This document shows, piece by piece, positions 38,386 to 46,956 of a stretch of 64,000 nt of DNA (the stretch's first letter is position 1; every line of letters starts with the position of its first letter). Location: NCBI RefSeq assembly GCF_001713455.1, contig NZ_CP016464.1, positions 1-64,000 on the forward strand. The letters run 5' to 3'. The notes under the pieces were generated by a model, which worked only from the letters and a program-made list of their open reading frames with translations, searched no databases and was not told the origin of the DNA. A program made the position numbers and the translations under genes. The DNA is from Bosea sp. RAC05. Lineage in GTDB: Bacteria; Pseudomonadota; Alphaproteobacteria; Rhizobiales; Beijerinckiaceae.

Positions 38386-39120
38386 TCACGCCGCGTCGCG
38401 CTCGCACGGCGCCGCGTGGCTGTCGAAGGCCTCGACCATCCGGCGCGCCTTCAGCAGGTTGGCGGGGGTCAGCACATCGGCCGTTGCGCCCCAGGCGACG
38501 CTCTCGCGCGCCAGCAGCAGCGTCTGCGGGAAGGCGCGGCGCACCGTCTCGATGTCGTGGAGGACCGCGACGACGGTCCGGCTTTCGCCATGCCAGCGCT
38601 GCACCAGCGCCAGCAGATCAGCGGTGGTGCGGGCGTCGATGGCGGTGAAGGGCTCGTCGAGCAGGATGATGTCGGCGTCCTGCAGCAAAAGCCGCGCGAA
38701 GAGCGCGCGCTGCATCTGGCCACCGGAAAGCGCGCCGATCGGCCGGCGCTCGAAGCCGGCGAGCCCGACGGCGGCGATCGCCGCCTCGATCTTGGCGGCG
38801 GCCCCGCCCCCGATGCGCCCGAAGATGCCGGCGCGGTTCCACAGACCCATCGCCACGAGATCATAGACATGGATCGGGAAGGACCGGTCGAGCTCCGCCT
38901 GCTGCGGCAGATAGGCGAGACGCCGGCCGCGGGCCAGCGCAATGTCGCCGTCCAGCGGCGACAGCGCCCCGGCGATGCCCTTGAGCAGGGTCGACTTGCC
39001 GGCGCCGTTGGGGCCGACGATGGCCGTCAGGCTGCCCGTGGCGATCTCGCCCGAGAGATGATGCACGGCCGGGTGCCGGTCATAGCCCAGCGTCAGATCG
39101 GTCAGGCGGATGGCGGACAT
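38386..39120 (-). CDS. znuC: Zinc ABC transporter ATPase
   Basis: A 244-residue ABC ATPase. Walker A is GPNGAGKST, the signature is LSGGQMQRALFARLLLQ and Walker B is IILLDEPFTA, followed by the D-loop and the switch His in VLHD. The ATG at 39120 has GGGA upstream. A GTG at 39141 overlaps the stop of the small upstream ORF (GTGA) and could be used by translational coupling, adding seven residues. Confidence 0.95.
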   Translation of the reverse strand: MSAIRLTDLTLGYDRHPAVHHLSGEIATGSLTAIVGPNGAGKSTLLKGIAGALSPLDGDIALARGRRLAYLPQQAELDRSFPIHVYDLVAMGLWNRAGIFGRIGGGAAAKIEAAIAAVGLAGFERRPIGALSGGQMQRALFARLLLQDADIILLDEPFTAIDARTTADLLALVQRWHGESRTVVAVLHDIETVRRAFPQTLLLARESVAWGATADVLTPANLLKARRMVEAFDSHAAPCERDAA

Positions 39121-39137
39121 GGCGGCGGTTCCCAGCG

Positions 39138-39287
39138 TCACGCGATCACCGCGAAGGTCGCGATCCAGAGCAGCACGACGACACCGGCCGCCAGGCCCAT
39201 GCGCCCCAGCGCGGAGAGGCGCAGCAGCGACCAGCCCGGAGCCTGCGGGACGGCGTGGGAAACAGGATGGGCGTGCCGATCAGCCAT
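39138..39287 (-). CDS. 49-residue membrane ORF leading the znuC transcript
   Basis: The ORF starts at ATG 39287 and ends in a GTGA overlap with a possible znuC start. It has a His-containing N-terminus (MADRHAHPVSHAVPQ) and one strong membrane helix at the C-terminal end (MGLAAGVVVLLWIATFAVIA). A promoter and Zur-like box lie directly upstream; only seven bases separate the -10 from the ATG, so translation would be leaderless. No family is known to me. It may be a zinc-related small protein or a leader for znuC. Confidence 0.6.
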   Translation of the reverse strand: MADRHAHPVSHAVPQAPGWSLLRLSALGRMGLAAGVVVLLWIATFAVIA

Positions 39288-39289
39288 AT

Positions 39290-39323
39290 GGGATGATATA
39301 ATGTTACGGCGCGGCAGAGGCAA
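39290..39323 (-). promoter_or_regulatory. Promoter with overlapping Zur-like box before the znu genes
   Basis: On the minus strand TTGCCT (39323-39318) and TATATC (39300-39295) are 17 bases apart, a good sigma-70 promoter. The 23 bases 39290-39312 resemble a Zur box (about 12 of 17 fixed positions) and cover the -10. Repression in zinc-replete cells is the natural reading. Confidence 0.65.
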
Positions 39324-39374
39324 GGATGGTCGTCGGCCCGGCCGATCGCGGGAGCGGGCTCAGCGGCTGCCGCC

Positions 39375-40994
39375 TCAGAACGGCAGATACTGATACAGCC
39401 AGGTCTCGGTCAGCACCTTGTCGCCCGCCTTCAGGAAGCAGCGCATCTCGACCGGGTCGGTCCCGTCCACCGTGAGGTCGAACTGGGCGCGCCAATGGCC
39501 CGGCACGTCGTTGGGCACCGCTTCGGCGAAGATGTAGGAATAGCTGCCGCGCGAGGCCGAGAGCACGACCTCGGGCTTGACGCCGAAGGGGATGGTCTCC
39601 AGCGCCGGCCCCTTGAACTCGACCATGAACTTGCGCACGCCCTTGGGCCGGGTCGTACCGGGCTGGCCGCCATTGCCCAGCCGCGTGGCGACGACGCGGC
39701 CGAGATCGCTCTGGAAGGGCTCGTCGGCAAGCCAGTGCAGCTTGTAGCGCAGCGCATAGGTCGCCCCCGCGCGGGCGGGGCCGGCCGGCACCCACATCGC
39801 GACGATGTTGTCGTGGATCTCGTCGTCGGTCGGGATCTCGATGAGCTGGACCGCGCCCTTGCCCCAGTTCCCTTGCGTCTCGACCCAGAGGCTCGGACGG
39901 CGCTCGTAGAAGACGCCGTCGAGATAATGCCCGATCTCGCGGTCGCGCTGCACCAGCCCGAAGCCGCGCGGATTCTCGTCCATGAAGGACGACGCCATCG
40001 TGCGCGGCGGATTGTTGAGCGGGCGCAGCGCCCGCTCGCCCGCACCCGTCCAGAGCGCGAGGCCGTCGGAGTCATGCACCTCGGGGCGCCAGTCGACGGC
40101 CGTGGCCTTGGCCTTCTCGGAGTACCAGTACATCGAGGTCAGCGGCGCGATGCCGAGCCGCTCGACATCCCGGCGCAGATGGATCTCGGTCTCGATCTCC
40201 ATCGTCACGCCCTTGCCGCGATGCATCCGGAAGCGATAGGCGCCCGCCACGCTCGGGCCCGACAGCAGCGCGTAGACGACGACATATTCGGCGCCCGGCT
40301 GCGGCGTCTCCAGCCAGATATGGGTGAAGTCCGGGAACTCCTCGGCCTTGCCGGCCACGGCGGGGTCGATGGCGAGGCCGCGTGCCGAGAGGCCGTACTG
40401 GTAGAGCTCGCCGATGGCGCGGAAATAGGAGGCCCCAAGAAAAGCGACCCAGTCGTTCTTCTGCCACTCCAGCTTCTCGCCCTTGCGGCCGGGATGCCCG
40501 GTGCGGCTCTCCTGGAAGCGGAAGCCGGCGAAGCCCGCCCCGCGCGGCAATTCGCGCGCTGGCGAATCCGCGGGCATCTCGAAATAGCTCTCGTCATAGA
40601 CGATCTCGCGGGCGCGGCCGCCCTCGACGACATGCATCCGGACCGGCTTCTGGAAGTAGCGGCCGAGATGGAAGAAGGTCACCGGCCAGGGCGAGGGACC
40701 GTCCGCCCAGAGCGCCATCTCCGGCTTGAACCTGATCTTGCCATGGGCGTCGTAGTCGATCCGCTCGAGCACGTCGGGGCGCGGGCTCGGCGGCGCCTGA
40801 TAGGGGCGCGACGCCATCTCGCGGGCCCGCTGCTTCAGCGCGTCGAAGGCGAAGCTCTCCGCCTCGCCCAGCCGCAGCCCCTGCTGCGCCAGCGCCTCGG
40901 ACGGGAAGCCCAGTGCGGCGAGCGCGGCGGTCGCAGTGGCGCCGGCGAGAAGCAGGCGTCGGTCGGGACGGGGCGGACGGGCGCTGGAGGCCAT
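39375..40994 (-). CDS. Periplasmic glucan biosynthesis protein (OpgD/MdoD-like)
   Basis: A 539-residue member of the OpgG/OpgD family, which shapes osmoregulated periplasmic glucans. The ATG at 40994 gives a twin-arginine-type signal (RPDRRLLLAGATATAALAALG), so Tat export is likely, as for OpgD. The mature part has FAFDALKQRAREMA near its start, the long beta-sandwich with YFEMPADSPARELPRGAGFAGFR, and MASSFMDENPRGFGLVQRDR. Tat export favours OpgD over OpgG. No glucosyltransferase OpgH is adjacent. Confidence 0.92.
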   Translation of the reverse strand: MASSARPPRPDRRLLLAGATATAALAALGFPSEALAQQGLRLGEAESFAFDALKQRAREMASRPYQAPPSPRPDVLERIDYDAHGKIRFKPEMALWADGPSPWPVTFFHLGRYFQKPVRMHVVEGGRAREIVYDESYFEMPADSPARELPRGAGFAGFRFQESRTGHPGRKGEKLEWQKNDWVAFLGASYFRAIGELYQYGLSARGLAIDPAVAGKAEEFPDFTHIWLETPQPGAEYVVVYALLSGPSVAGAYRFRMHRGKGVTMEIETEIHLRRDVERLGIAPLTSMYWYSEKAKATAVDWRPEVHDSDGLALWTGAGERALRPLNNPPRTMASSFMDENPRGFGLVQRDREIGHYLDGVFYERRPSLWVETQGNWGKGAVQLIEIPTDDEIHDNIVAMWVPAGPARAGATYALRYKLHWLADEPFQSDLGRVVATRLGNGGQPGTTRPKGVRKFMVEFKGPALETIPFGVKPEVVLSASRGSYSYIFAEAVPNDVPGHWRAQFDLTVDGTDPVEMRCFLKAGDKVLTETWLYQYLPF

Positions 40995-41244
40995 GGCAAG
41001 CGGGCTCGTTTGGCTGGAGGGACGGACGCTGGAGTTTCGGTCGCTCGACTTGGGGCTAGCTCGTCCCGGCCGCAAGGGCAACCGGGCCGGTGCCCCCTCG
41101 CGAATGCCGGCCAATCATGGCGAAAACATCGTCTGCTCATGGCGTGGGGCCATGTTGGTGGCTCCGCGCCTTTCAATTTGGCGGTGGCCTGATCTACAAC
41201 AGGACGAGACCGGCATCAGGCCGGCAATCGATTGGGAGGATTGC

Positions 41245-42213
41245 ATGCAACGGATCACATCCCGCCAGCGTCTCGCCGGCATCGCCACCGCGGCCCTCAT
41301 CGCGCTTGCCCCCGCCAGCGCGCGCGCGCAGGACTTCATCAACGTCCTGACGGGCGGCACCTCGGGCGTCTACTACCCGCTCGGTGTCGCGCTCTCGAAG
41401 ATCTATGGCGACAAGATCAAGAATGTCCGCCCGACCGTGCAGGCCACCAAGGCCTCGGTCGAGAACCTGCAGCTGCTGCAGCAGGCCAAGGGCGAGATCG
41501 CCTTCACGCTCGGCGACTCGCTCGCCGCCGCCTGGAAGGGCGACGAGGAAGCCGGTTTCAAGTCGCCGCTCAAGAAGCTGCGCGGCATCGCCGCGATCTA
41601 CCCGAACTACGTCCAGATCGTCGCGTCCAAGGACAGCGGCATCAAGACCCTGGCCGATCTCAAGGGCAAGCGCCTCTCGGTCGGCGCGCCGAAATCGGGC
41701 ACCGAGCTGAATGCGCGCGCGATCCTGGCCGCGGCCGGCATGAGCTACAAGGATCTCGGAAAGATCGAGTACCTGCCCTTCGCCGAATCCGTCGAGCTGA
41801 TGAAGAACCGCCAGCTCGACGCAACGCTGCAGTCGGCCGGCCTCGGCGTCGCCTCGCTGCGCGACCTCGCGACCTCGGTCGAGATCGTCGTCGTCGAGGT
41901 GCCCGCCGCCGCCGTCGACAAGGCCGGCCCGCCCTTCGTGCAGGCGACCATCCCCGCCAACACCTATACCGGCCAGACGGCGGCGGTCCCCGCCGCGGCG
42001 GTGATGAACTACCTCGTGACCCATGAGGGCATGAAGGAAGAGACCGTCTACGAGATGACCAAGGCGATCTACGAAAGCCTCGCAGATCTCGGCGCCGCCC
42101 ACGCCGCCGCGCGCTCGATCAAGCTCGAAGGCGCACTGGAGGGCATGCCGATCCCGCTGCATCCGGGCGCGGCGCGCTACTTCAAGGAAAAGGGTCTCAA
42201 GGTCGGCTCCTGA
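41245..42213 (+). CDS. TAXI-family TRAP transporter solute-binding protein
   Basis: A 322-residue periplasmic receptor. A signal peptide (about 28 residues, ending ASARA) is followed by NVLTGGTSGVYYPLGVALSK, the hallmark of the TAXI group. LQLLQQAKGEIAFTLGDS and GAPKSGTELNA line the ligand pocket. The ATG has GGGAGGA upstream. It pairs with the fused permease downstream; TAXI ligands include glutamate-like and other carboxylates. Confidence 0.95.
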   Translation: MQRITSRQRLAGIATAALIALAPASARAQDFINVLTGGTSGVYYPLGVALSKIYGDKIKNVRPTVQATKASVENLQLLQQAKGEIAFTLGDSLAAAWKGDEEAGFKSPLKKLRGIAAIYPNYVQIVASKDSGIKTLADLKGKRLSVGAPKSGTELNARAILAAAGMSYKDLGKIEYLPFAESVELMKNRQLDATLQSAGLGVASLRDLATSVEIVVVEVPAAAVDKAGPPFVQATIPANTYTGQTAAVPAAAVMNYLVTHEGMKEETVYEMTKAIYESLADLGAAHAAARSIKLEGALEGMPIPLHPGAARYFKEKGLKVGS

Positions 42214-42236
42214 GCCGGACCGGCCGGCGACCGATG

Positions 42237-42267
42237 GGCGGGGCCGGCATGTCTGGCCCCGCCTTTT
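42237..42267 (+). terminator. Intercistronic terminator-like hairpin inside the TRAP operon
   Basis: A 9-bp stem GGCGGGGCC/GGCCCCGCC (42237-42245 with 42255-42263) and TTTT lie between the receptor stop and the permease start. Partial termination would yield more binding protein than permease. Confidence 0.75.
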
Positions 42268-42277
42268 CTCTGAGCGG

Positions 42278-44593
42278 ATGACGACGATGAGCAAAGACGA
42301 GACCAAGCCCCTGGCCGTGCCGGATATCGGCGGCATCCATGCGCAGACGCCGGCCGTCCCGGTCGATCCGGAGCACGGCCTGCCGCCCGGGTTCGGCGCG
42401 GGCTGGCAGGGTCGCCTGCTGTTCTGGATCGCCATCGCCTTCTCGCTGTTCCAGATCGCCACCGCCTTCAACGTCCCGCTCGACCATCGCGTCGCCGGCG
42501 TCACCCTCGTCGATGGGCTGCGCCTCACCATGGCAGCCTGGCTCGTCGCGATCCTCGTCCGGGCCGCCCGCTCCCGGCCCTGGCTCGAGATGCTGCTCGC
42601 CTTCCTGCCGATGCTGGTGGTCGTCGAGCTGCTCGCCCGCTTCGGCGGCTCGCTGCCCAACCAGATCCTGAGGACGCTGCATGTCGGCTTCCTCTGCCTC
42701 GTCGCCGGCGGCCTGCTCGCCCAGCACAAGAGCCATGGCCGGCTCGCCGTCGTCTCGGCCTGGGCGCTCGCCGGCATCGGCTTCGCGATCGGCATCTATC
42801 ACTGGGTTCTCTACGAGGAGCTGGTGGCGCGCGCTGGCGAGGTCACGCCGGCCGACCTCGTCGTCGGCATCGCGGCCATCGCGGTCCTCTTCGTCATCTG
42901 CTGGCGTTTCATGGGGCCGGCTCTGCCCATCGTCTCGGGCCTCTTCCTCGCCTACTGCCTGTTCGGGCAATGGCTGCCCGCCCCGCTCAACCACCGCGGC
43001 TATTCGCTGGAGCAGGTGATCGAGCACATGTCCTTCGGGACGGAGGGCATCTACGCGACCCCGACCGGCGTCTCCGCCACCTTCATCTTCCTCTTCATCC
43101 TGTTCGGCTCCTTCCTCGAACGCGCGGGGATGATCCAGCTCTTCACCGACATCGCCATGGGGCTGTTCGGCAGCGCCCGCGGCGGCCCGGCCAAGGTCGC
43201 CGTCTTCTCCTCGGGGCTGATGGGCACGATCTCGGGCTCGGGCGTCGCCAATGTCGTCTCGACCGGGCAGTTCACGATTCCGCTGATGAAGCGCTTCGGC
43301 TACCGCCCCGCCTTCGCCGGCGGCGTCGAGGCCACCGCCTCGATGGGCGGCCAGATCATGCCGCCGGTGATGGGGGCGGTCGCCTTCATCATGGCCGAGA
43401 CGATCGACGTGCCCTATGCCGACATCGTCCAGGCTGCCATCGTGCCGGCGATCCTCTACTACACGGCCGCCTTCCTGGCCGTGCATCTGGAAGCCGGCAA
43501 GCGTGGCCTCGTCGGCCTGCCGCGGGAAGAACTGCCCAGCGCCGGCAAGGCGCTGGCGACGAAATGGTATCTGATCGCGCCGCTGGCGGTGCTCGTCTAC
43601 CTGCTGTTCTCCGGCTACACGCCGCTGTTCTCCGGCTCGGTCGGGCTGGCGCTCACGGTCGTGCTGATCCTTGGCGGCTCGCTGGCACTGGGGATCGGCT
43701 CGATCGCGCTGCGGGTGCTGTTCTGGGTCGGCCTCGGGCTGCTCTGCGCCTTCTTCTTCTGGTACGGCATCCTGGTGATGGTCGGGGTCGTGCTGCTGCT
43801 CGTCCTCGCCAGCCTGACCACGCGCGGCGGCGCCGAGACGGTCGCCGCCTGCCGGGAGGCGCTGGCCGACGGTGCACGACAGGCCATTCCGGTGGGTGTC
43901 GCCTGCGCTGTGGTCGGCATCGTCATCGGCACCATGACGCTCACCGGCGTCGGCACGATCTTCGGCAACGCGGTCGTCGCCGTCGGCGAGAAGTCGCTCT
44001 TCCTCGCACTCTTTCTGACGATGATCGTCAGCCTGATTCTCGGCATGGGCATCCCGACGATCCCCAACTACATCATCACCTCCTCGATCGCCGCGCCGAT
44101 CCTGCTGAAGCTCGGTGTGCCGCTGATCGTCAGCCACATGTTCGTGTTCTATTTCGGCATTATGGCGGACCTGACGCCACCGGTCGCACTGGCGGCCTTC
44201 GCGGCAGCGCCGATCGCCAAGGAATCAGGCTTCAGAATCTCGTTACAGGCCGTGAAGATCGCGATGGCGGGCTTCGTCATCCCCTTCATGGCAGTCTATG
44301 ATCCCGCTCTGATGCTACAACCGGTGCAGGGCGTCACCGGCTTTTCCTATGCGCTCGGGGCCGCCTACATCATCGGCAAAGCGCTGCTGGCGATCACGCT
44401 CTGGGGCGCGGCGACGATCGGCTTCCTGAAGCGCGACATGGCGGTGTGGGAGCGGGCCCTGGCGGCCGCCGCCGCGGCCTCGCTGGTGATGGCCCTGCCG
44501 ATCACCGACGAGATCGGCTTCGGCCTCGCCGCCCTGCTGATCGGCGTCCATCTCTGGCGCGCCCGGGCAACCGACCGCGCCGCGACGGCCTGA
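42278..44593 (+). CDS. TRAP transporter permease, fused small and large subunits
   Basis: A 771-residue membrane protein joining the 4-TM DctQ-like part to the 12-TM DctM-like part, as usual for TAXI systems. Conserved large-subunit segments include SGSGVANVVSTGQFTIPLMKR, EATASMGGQIMPPVMGAVAF and GMGIPTIPNYIITSS. It probably drives sodium-coupled uptake. Around residues 450-500 are extra helices. Next genes: DUF1850, then a GGT/nitrile hydratase block. Confidence 0.95.
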   Translation: MTTMSKDETKPLAVPDIGGIHAQTPAVPVDPEHGLPPGFGAGWQGRLLFWIAIAFSLFQIATAFNVPLDHRVAGVTLVDGLRLTMAAWLVAILVRAARSRPWLEMLLAFLPMLVVVELLARFGGSLPNQILRTLHVGFLCLVAGGLLAQHKSHGRLAVVSAWALAGIGFAIGIYHWVLYEELVARAGEVTPADLVVGIAAIAVLFVICWRFMGPALPIVSGLFLAYCLFGQWLPAPLNHRGYSLEQVIEHMSFGTEGIYATPTGVSATFIFLFILFGSFLERAGMIQLFTDIAMGLFGSARGGPAKVAVFSSGLMGTISGSGVANVVSTGQFTIPLMKRFGYRPAFAGGVEATASMGGQIMPPVMGAVAFIMAETIDVPYADIVQAAIVPAILYYTAAFLAVHLEAGKRGLVGLPREELPSAGKALATKWYLIAPLAVLVYLLFSGYTPLFSGSVGLALTVVLILGGSLALGIGSIALRVLFWVGLGLLCAFFFWYGILVMVGVVLLLVLASLTTRGGAETVAACREALADGARQAIPVGVACAVVGIVIGTMTLTGVGTIFGNAVVAVGEKSLFLALFLTMIVSLILGMGIPTIPNYIITSSIAAPILLKLGVPLIVSHMFVFYFGIMADLTPPVALAAFAAAPIAKESGFRISLQAVKIAMAGFVIPFMAVYDPALMLQPVQGVTGFSYALGAAYIIGKALLAITLWGAATIGFLKRDMAVWERALAAAAAASLVMALPITDEIGFGLAALLIGVHLWRARATDRAATA

Positions 44594-44605
44594 GCGGGCC
44601 CGGGC

Positions 44606-44971
44606 ATGACCCTCTGCCTGGCCGCGGGCGCCCTCGCGGTCTCGCTCGGCGCCAGCGAAATCACGCTCGCCTGGCGTCATTCGGTCCAGAAGACGCTGTG
44701 GGAGGAGGTCTGGCGCGCCGGGCCCGACGGCGTGACGCTGATCGAGGCGCGGATCCAGGGCTCGGGCGCCGGCATGGAGGCGCCGCCGGAAGCGCGACTC
44801 GTCGACGGCTTCTGGCGCTGGCGTCCGCAGCTGCCGGCAAAGCGGGAGATCGTCATGCGGCGCTCGGGGGCCACCGCCGACTGGCAGATCTGCATCGCCG
44901 GGCGCTGCCGGCCGATGGGGGATTACCTGCCGCCCGAAGCCGACCCGGTGATCCTGCGCGCCTGCCCGTGA
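44606..44971 (+). CDS. DUF1850 protein of the TRAP operon
   Basis: A 121-residue DUF1850 protein with a possible short N-terminal signal. ITLAWRHSVQKTLWEEVWR and the later acidic and aromatic motifs match the family, which is found almost only beside TAXI-TRAP transporters. It lies 12 bases after the permease. Molecular role unknown, probably an accessory membrane or periplasmic factor. Confidence 0.88.
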   Translation: MTLCLAAGALAVSLGASEITLAWRHSVQKTLWEEVWRAGPDGVTLIEARIQGSGAGMEAPPEARLVDGFWRWRPQLPAKREIVMRRSGATADWQICIAGRCRPMGDYLPPEADPVILRACP

Positions 44972-44978
44972 GGCGCGC

Positions 44979-45218
44979 TCAGCCGCCTTCGGTCAGCCGC
45001 TCGACCTTGAGCACGCGCCGCATCAGGTTGAGCATGCCATAGGCCGCAAAGCCCGAGAACAGCGCCATCAGCACATAGCCGACGATCGGCCCGAGCTCGA
45101 ACAGACCGGCCAGCGCCCAGCCGGAGGCGAGCGCGACGCCGAAGAGCTGGACGGCGATCAGGATGCCGAGCGAAACCACCAGGATGAGGTTGCGCCAGTT
45201 GGTCTGCCTTGCGGCCAT
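44979..45218 (-). CDS. Small two-helix membrane protein
   Basis: A 79-residue protein with two hydrophobic helices (about 11-31 and 40-60) and a basic C-terminal tail (LMRRVLKVERL). The ATG at 45218 is 103 bases from the GGT start in the divergent direction; its stop is eight bases from that of the DUF1850 gene. Unrecognised. Confidence 0.7.
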   Translation of the reverse strand: MAARQTNWRNLILVVSLGILIAVQLFGVALASGWALAGLFELGPIVGYVLMALFSGFAAYGMLNLMRRVLKVERLTEGG

Positions 45219-45321
45219 GCTGTCAGTCCTCGCTAACCGCGCGTGGGCGCAGCGACTTTTCCGGCGCAAGCTCTAGCGAAGCCGGCTTTGGCATGCAACA
45301 AAATCGCGCCCTCCGCCCGAG

Positions 45322-46944
45322 ATGGCCCGTCCCGCAGAGCTTGAAAAGACCCTGATGATCGATACGCCTGTCTTCGGTTCGGCCGCCGCCGCCGCGCCCC
45401 ACCACCTCGCCTCCGAAGCCGGCCGCGCCATTCTCGCCGAGGGCGGCAACGCCATCGAGGCGATGGTCGCCATGGCTGCGACCATCTCGGTGGTCTACCC
45501 GCACATGAACGCGATCGGCGGCGACGGCTTCTGGCTGATCCACGAGCCCGGCGGCAAGGTCCATGCGGTCGAGGCCTGCGGCCCGGCCGGCGCGCTCGCC
45601 ACCATCGCGCGCTATCGCGACAAGGGCCATGACGTCATTCCCTCGCGCGGGCCCGATTCCGCCGTCACGGTCGCGGGCGCGATCGGCGGCTGGGAGGCGG
45701 CGCTCGCGCTGTCGAAGACCCTCGGCGGAAAGATGCCGCTGAAGGACCTGCTGGCGGACGCCATCCGCCATTGCAGCGAGGGCTACGAGGTCTCGGCCTC
45801 CGAACTGCGGACCTGGCCGCAGCAGGTCGACGCCGTGAAGGAGGCGATCGGCTTCAGCGAGTTCTTCTGGCCGGGCGGCGAGCAGCCCAAGGCCGGGGCC
45901 CGCCGCAAGCCCGAGGCGCTGGGCCAGACCTTCCGCCAGCTCGCGGAAGCCGGCCTGTCGGACTTCTACCGCGGCGATGTCGGCCGCGAGATCGCCACCG
46001 ACCTGGAGCGCATCGGCGCCCCCGTCACCCGCGCCGACCTCGAGGGCTACAAGGCCCGCTTCGTCGCGCCGCTCTCGATCAGGCTGCCGGGGCTGACCGT
46101 CTACAACTGCCCGCCGCCGACGCAGGGCGTCGCCTCGCTCATGATCCTCGGCATCTTCGAGCAGCTCGGCGTCGCCCGGGCCGACGGCTTCGACTACCAC
46201 CACGGGCTGGTCGAGGCGACCAAGCGCGCCTTCGCGATCCGCGACCGCATCGTCACCGACCCCGCCTTCGCCACGGTCGATCCCGCCAGCGTCCTGACCG
46301 AGACGGTCTTCGCCCGCGAGGCGGCGGCGATCGACAAGCGCCGTGCCGCCGCCTGGCCGTTCAAGACCGGCGATGGCGACACCGTCTGGATGGGCGCGAT
46401 CGACGGCTCGGGGCTGGCCGTCTCCTACATCCAGTCGATCTACTGGGAGTACGGTTCGGGCTGCATCCTGCCGCGCACCGGCATCAACTGGCAGAACCGC
46501 GGCGTCTCCTTCTCGCTCGACGCCAAGGCGCTGAACCCGCTGCAGCCCGGCCGCAAGCCGTTCCACACGCTGAACCCCGCCTTCGCGCGCTTCGACGACG
46601 GGCGGATCAACTCCTATGGCGCGATGGGCGGGGACGGCCAGCCGCAGTTCCAGGCGCAGATCCTGTCGCGCTACCGCTTCGGTGCGGGGCCGGCGGCGGC
46701 GATCGACGCGCCGCGCTGGCTCTTCGGCCGGACCTGGGGGGCGGGATCGATCTCGCTCAAGCTCGAAAGCCGCTTCGACCCGATGCTGCTCGCGAGGCTG
46801 ACCGGTGCCGGGCACCCGGTCGAGGAGTATTCCGAGGCCTATTCGGACCAGTTCGGCCATGCGGGCATGCTGGTGAAGCACCCGAAGGGCCATGTCGAGG
46901 CGGCGCATGATCCGCGCTCCGACGGTGATGCCAAAGGCTGCTAG
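45322..46944 (+). CDS. Gamma-glutamyltransferase-like acylase
   Basis: A 540-residue Ntn-hydrolase of the GGT family. The N-terminal region has the GGNAIEAMVAMAATISVVYPHMNAIGGDG-type helix and loop. The likely autoprocessing nucleophile is Thr in GDGDTVWMGAIDGSG (near residue 353), without the TTH triplet of classic GGTs, so substrate choice may differ. FHTLNPAF and GAMGGDGQPQ-like loops complete the site. No signal peptide, so probably cytoplasmic. Starts at 45322 or 45355. Followed after four to twelve bases by the amidase, so one transcript with the nitrile hydratase genes. Confidence 0.88.
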   Translation: MARPAELEKTLMIDTPVFGSAAAAAPHHLASEAGRAILAEGGNAIEAMVAMAATISVVYPHMNAIGGDGFWLIHEPGGKVHAVEACGPAGALATIARYRDKGHDVIPSRGPDSAVTVAGAIGGWEAALALSKTLGGKMPLKDLLADAIRHCSEGYEVSASELRTWPQQVDAVKEAIGFSEFFWPGGEQPKAGARRKPEALGQTFRQLAEAGLSDFYRGDVGREIATDLERIGAPVTRADLEGYKARFVAPLSIRLPGLTVYNCPPPTQGVASLMILGIFEQLGVARADGFDYHHGLVEATKRAFAIRDRIVTDPAFATVDPASVLTETVFAREAAAIDKRRAAAWPFKTGDGDTVWMGAIDGSGLAVSYIQSIYWEYGSGCILPRTGINWQNRGVSFSLDAKALNPLQPGRKPFHTLNPAFARFDDGRINSYGAMGGDGQPQFQAQILSRYRFGAGPAAAIDAPRWLFGRTWGAGSISLKLESRFDPMLLARLTGAGHPVEEYSEAYSDQFGHAGMLVKHPKGHVEAAHDPRSDGDAKGC

Positions 46945-46956
46945 GGGGTGACCACG

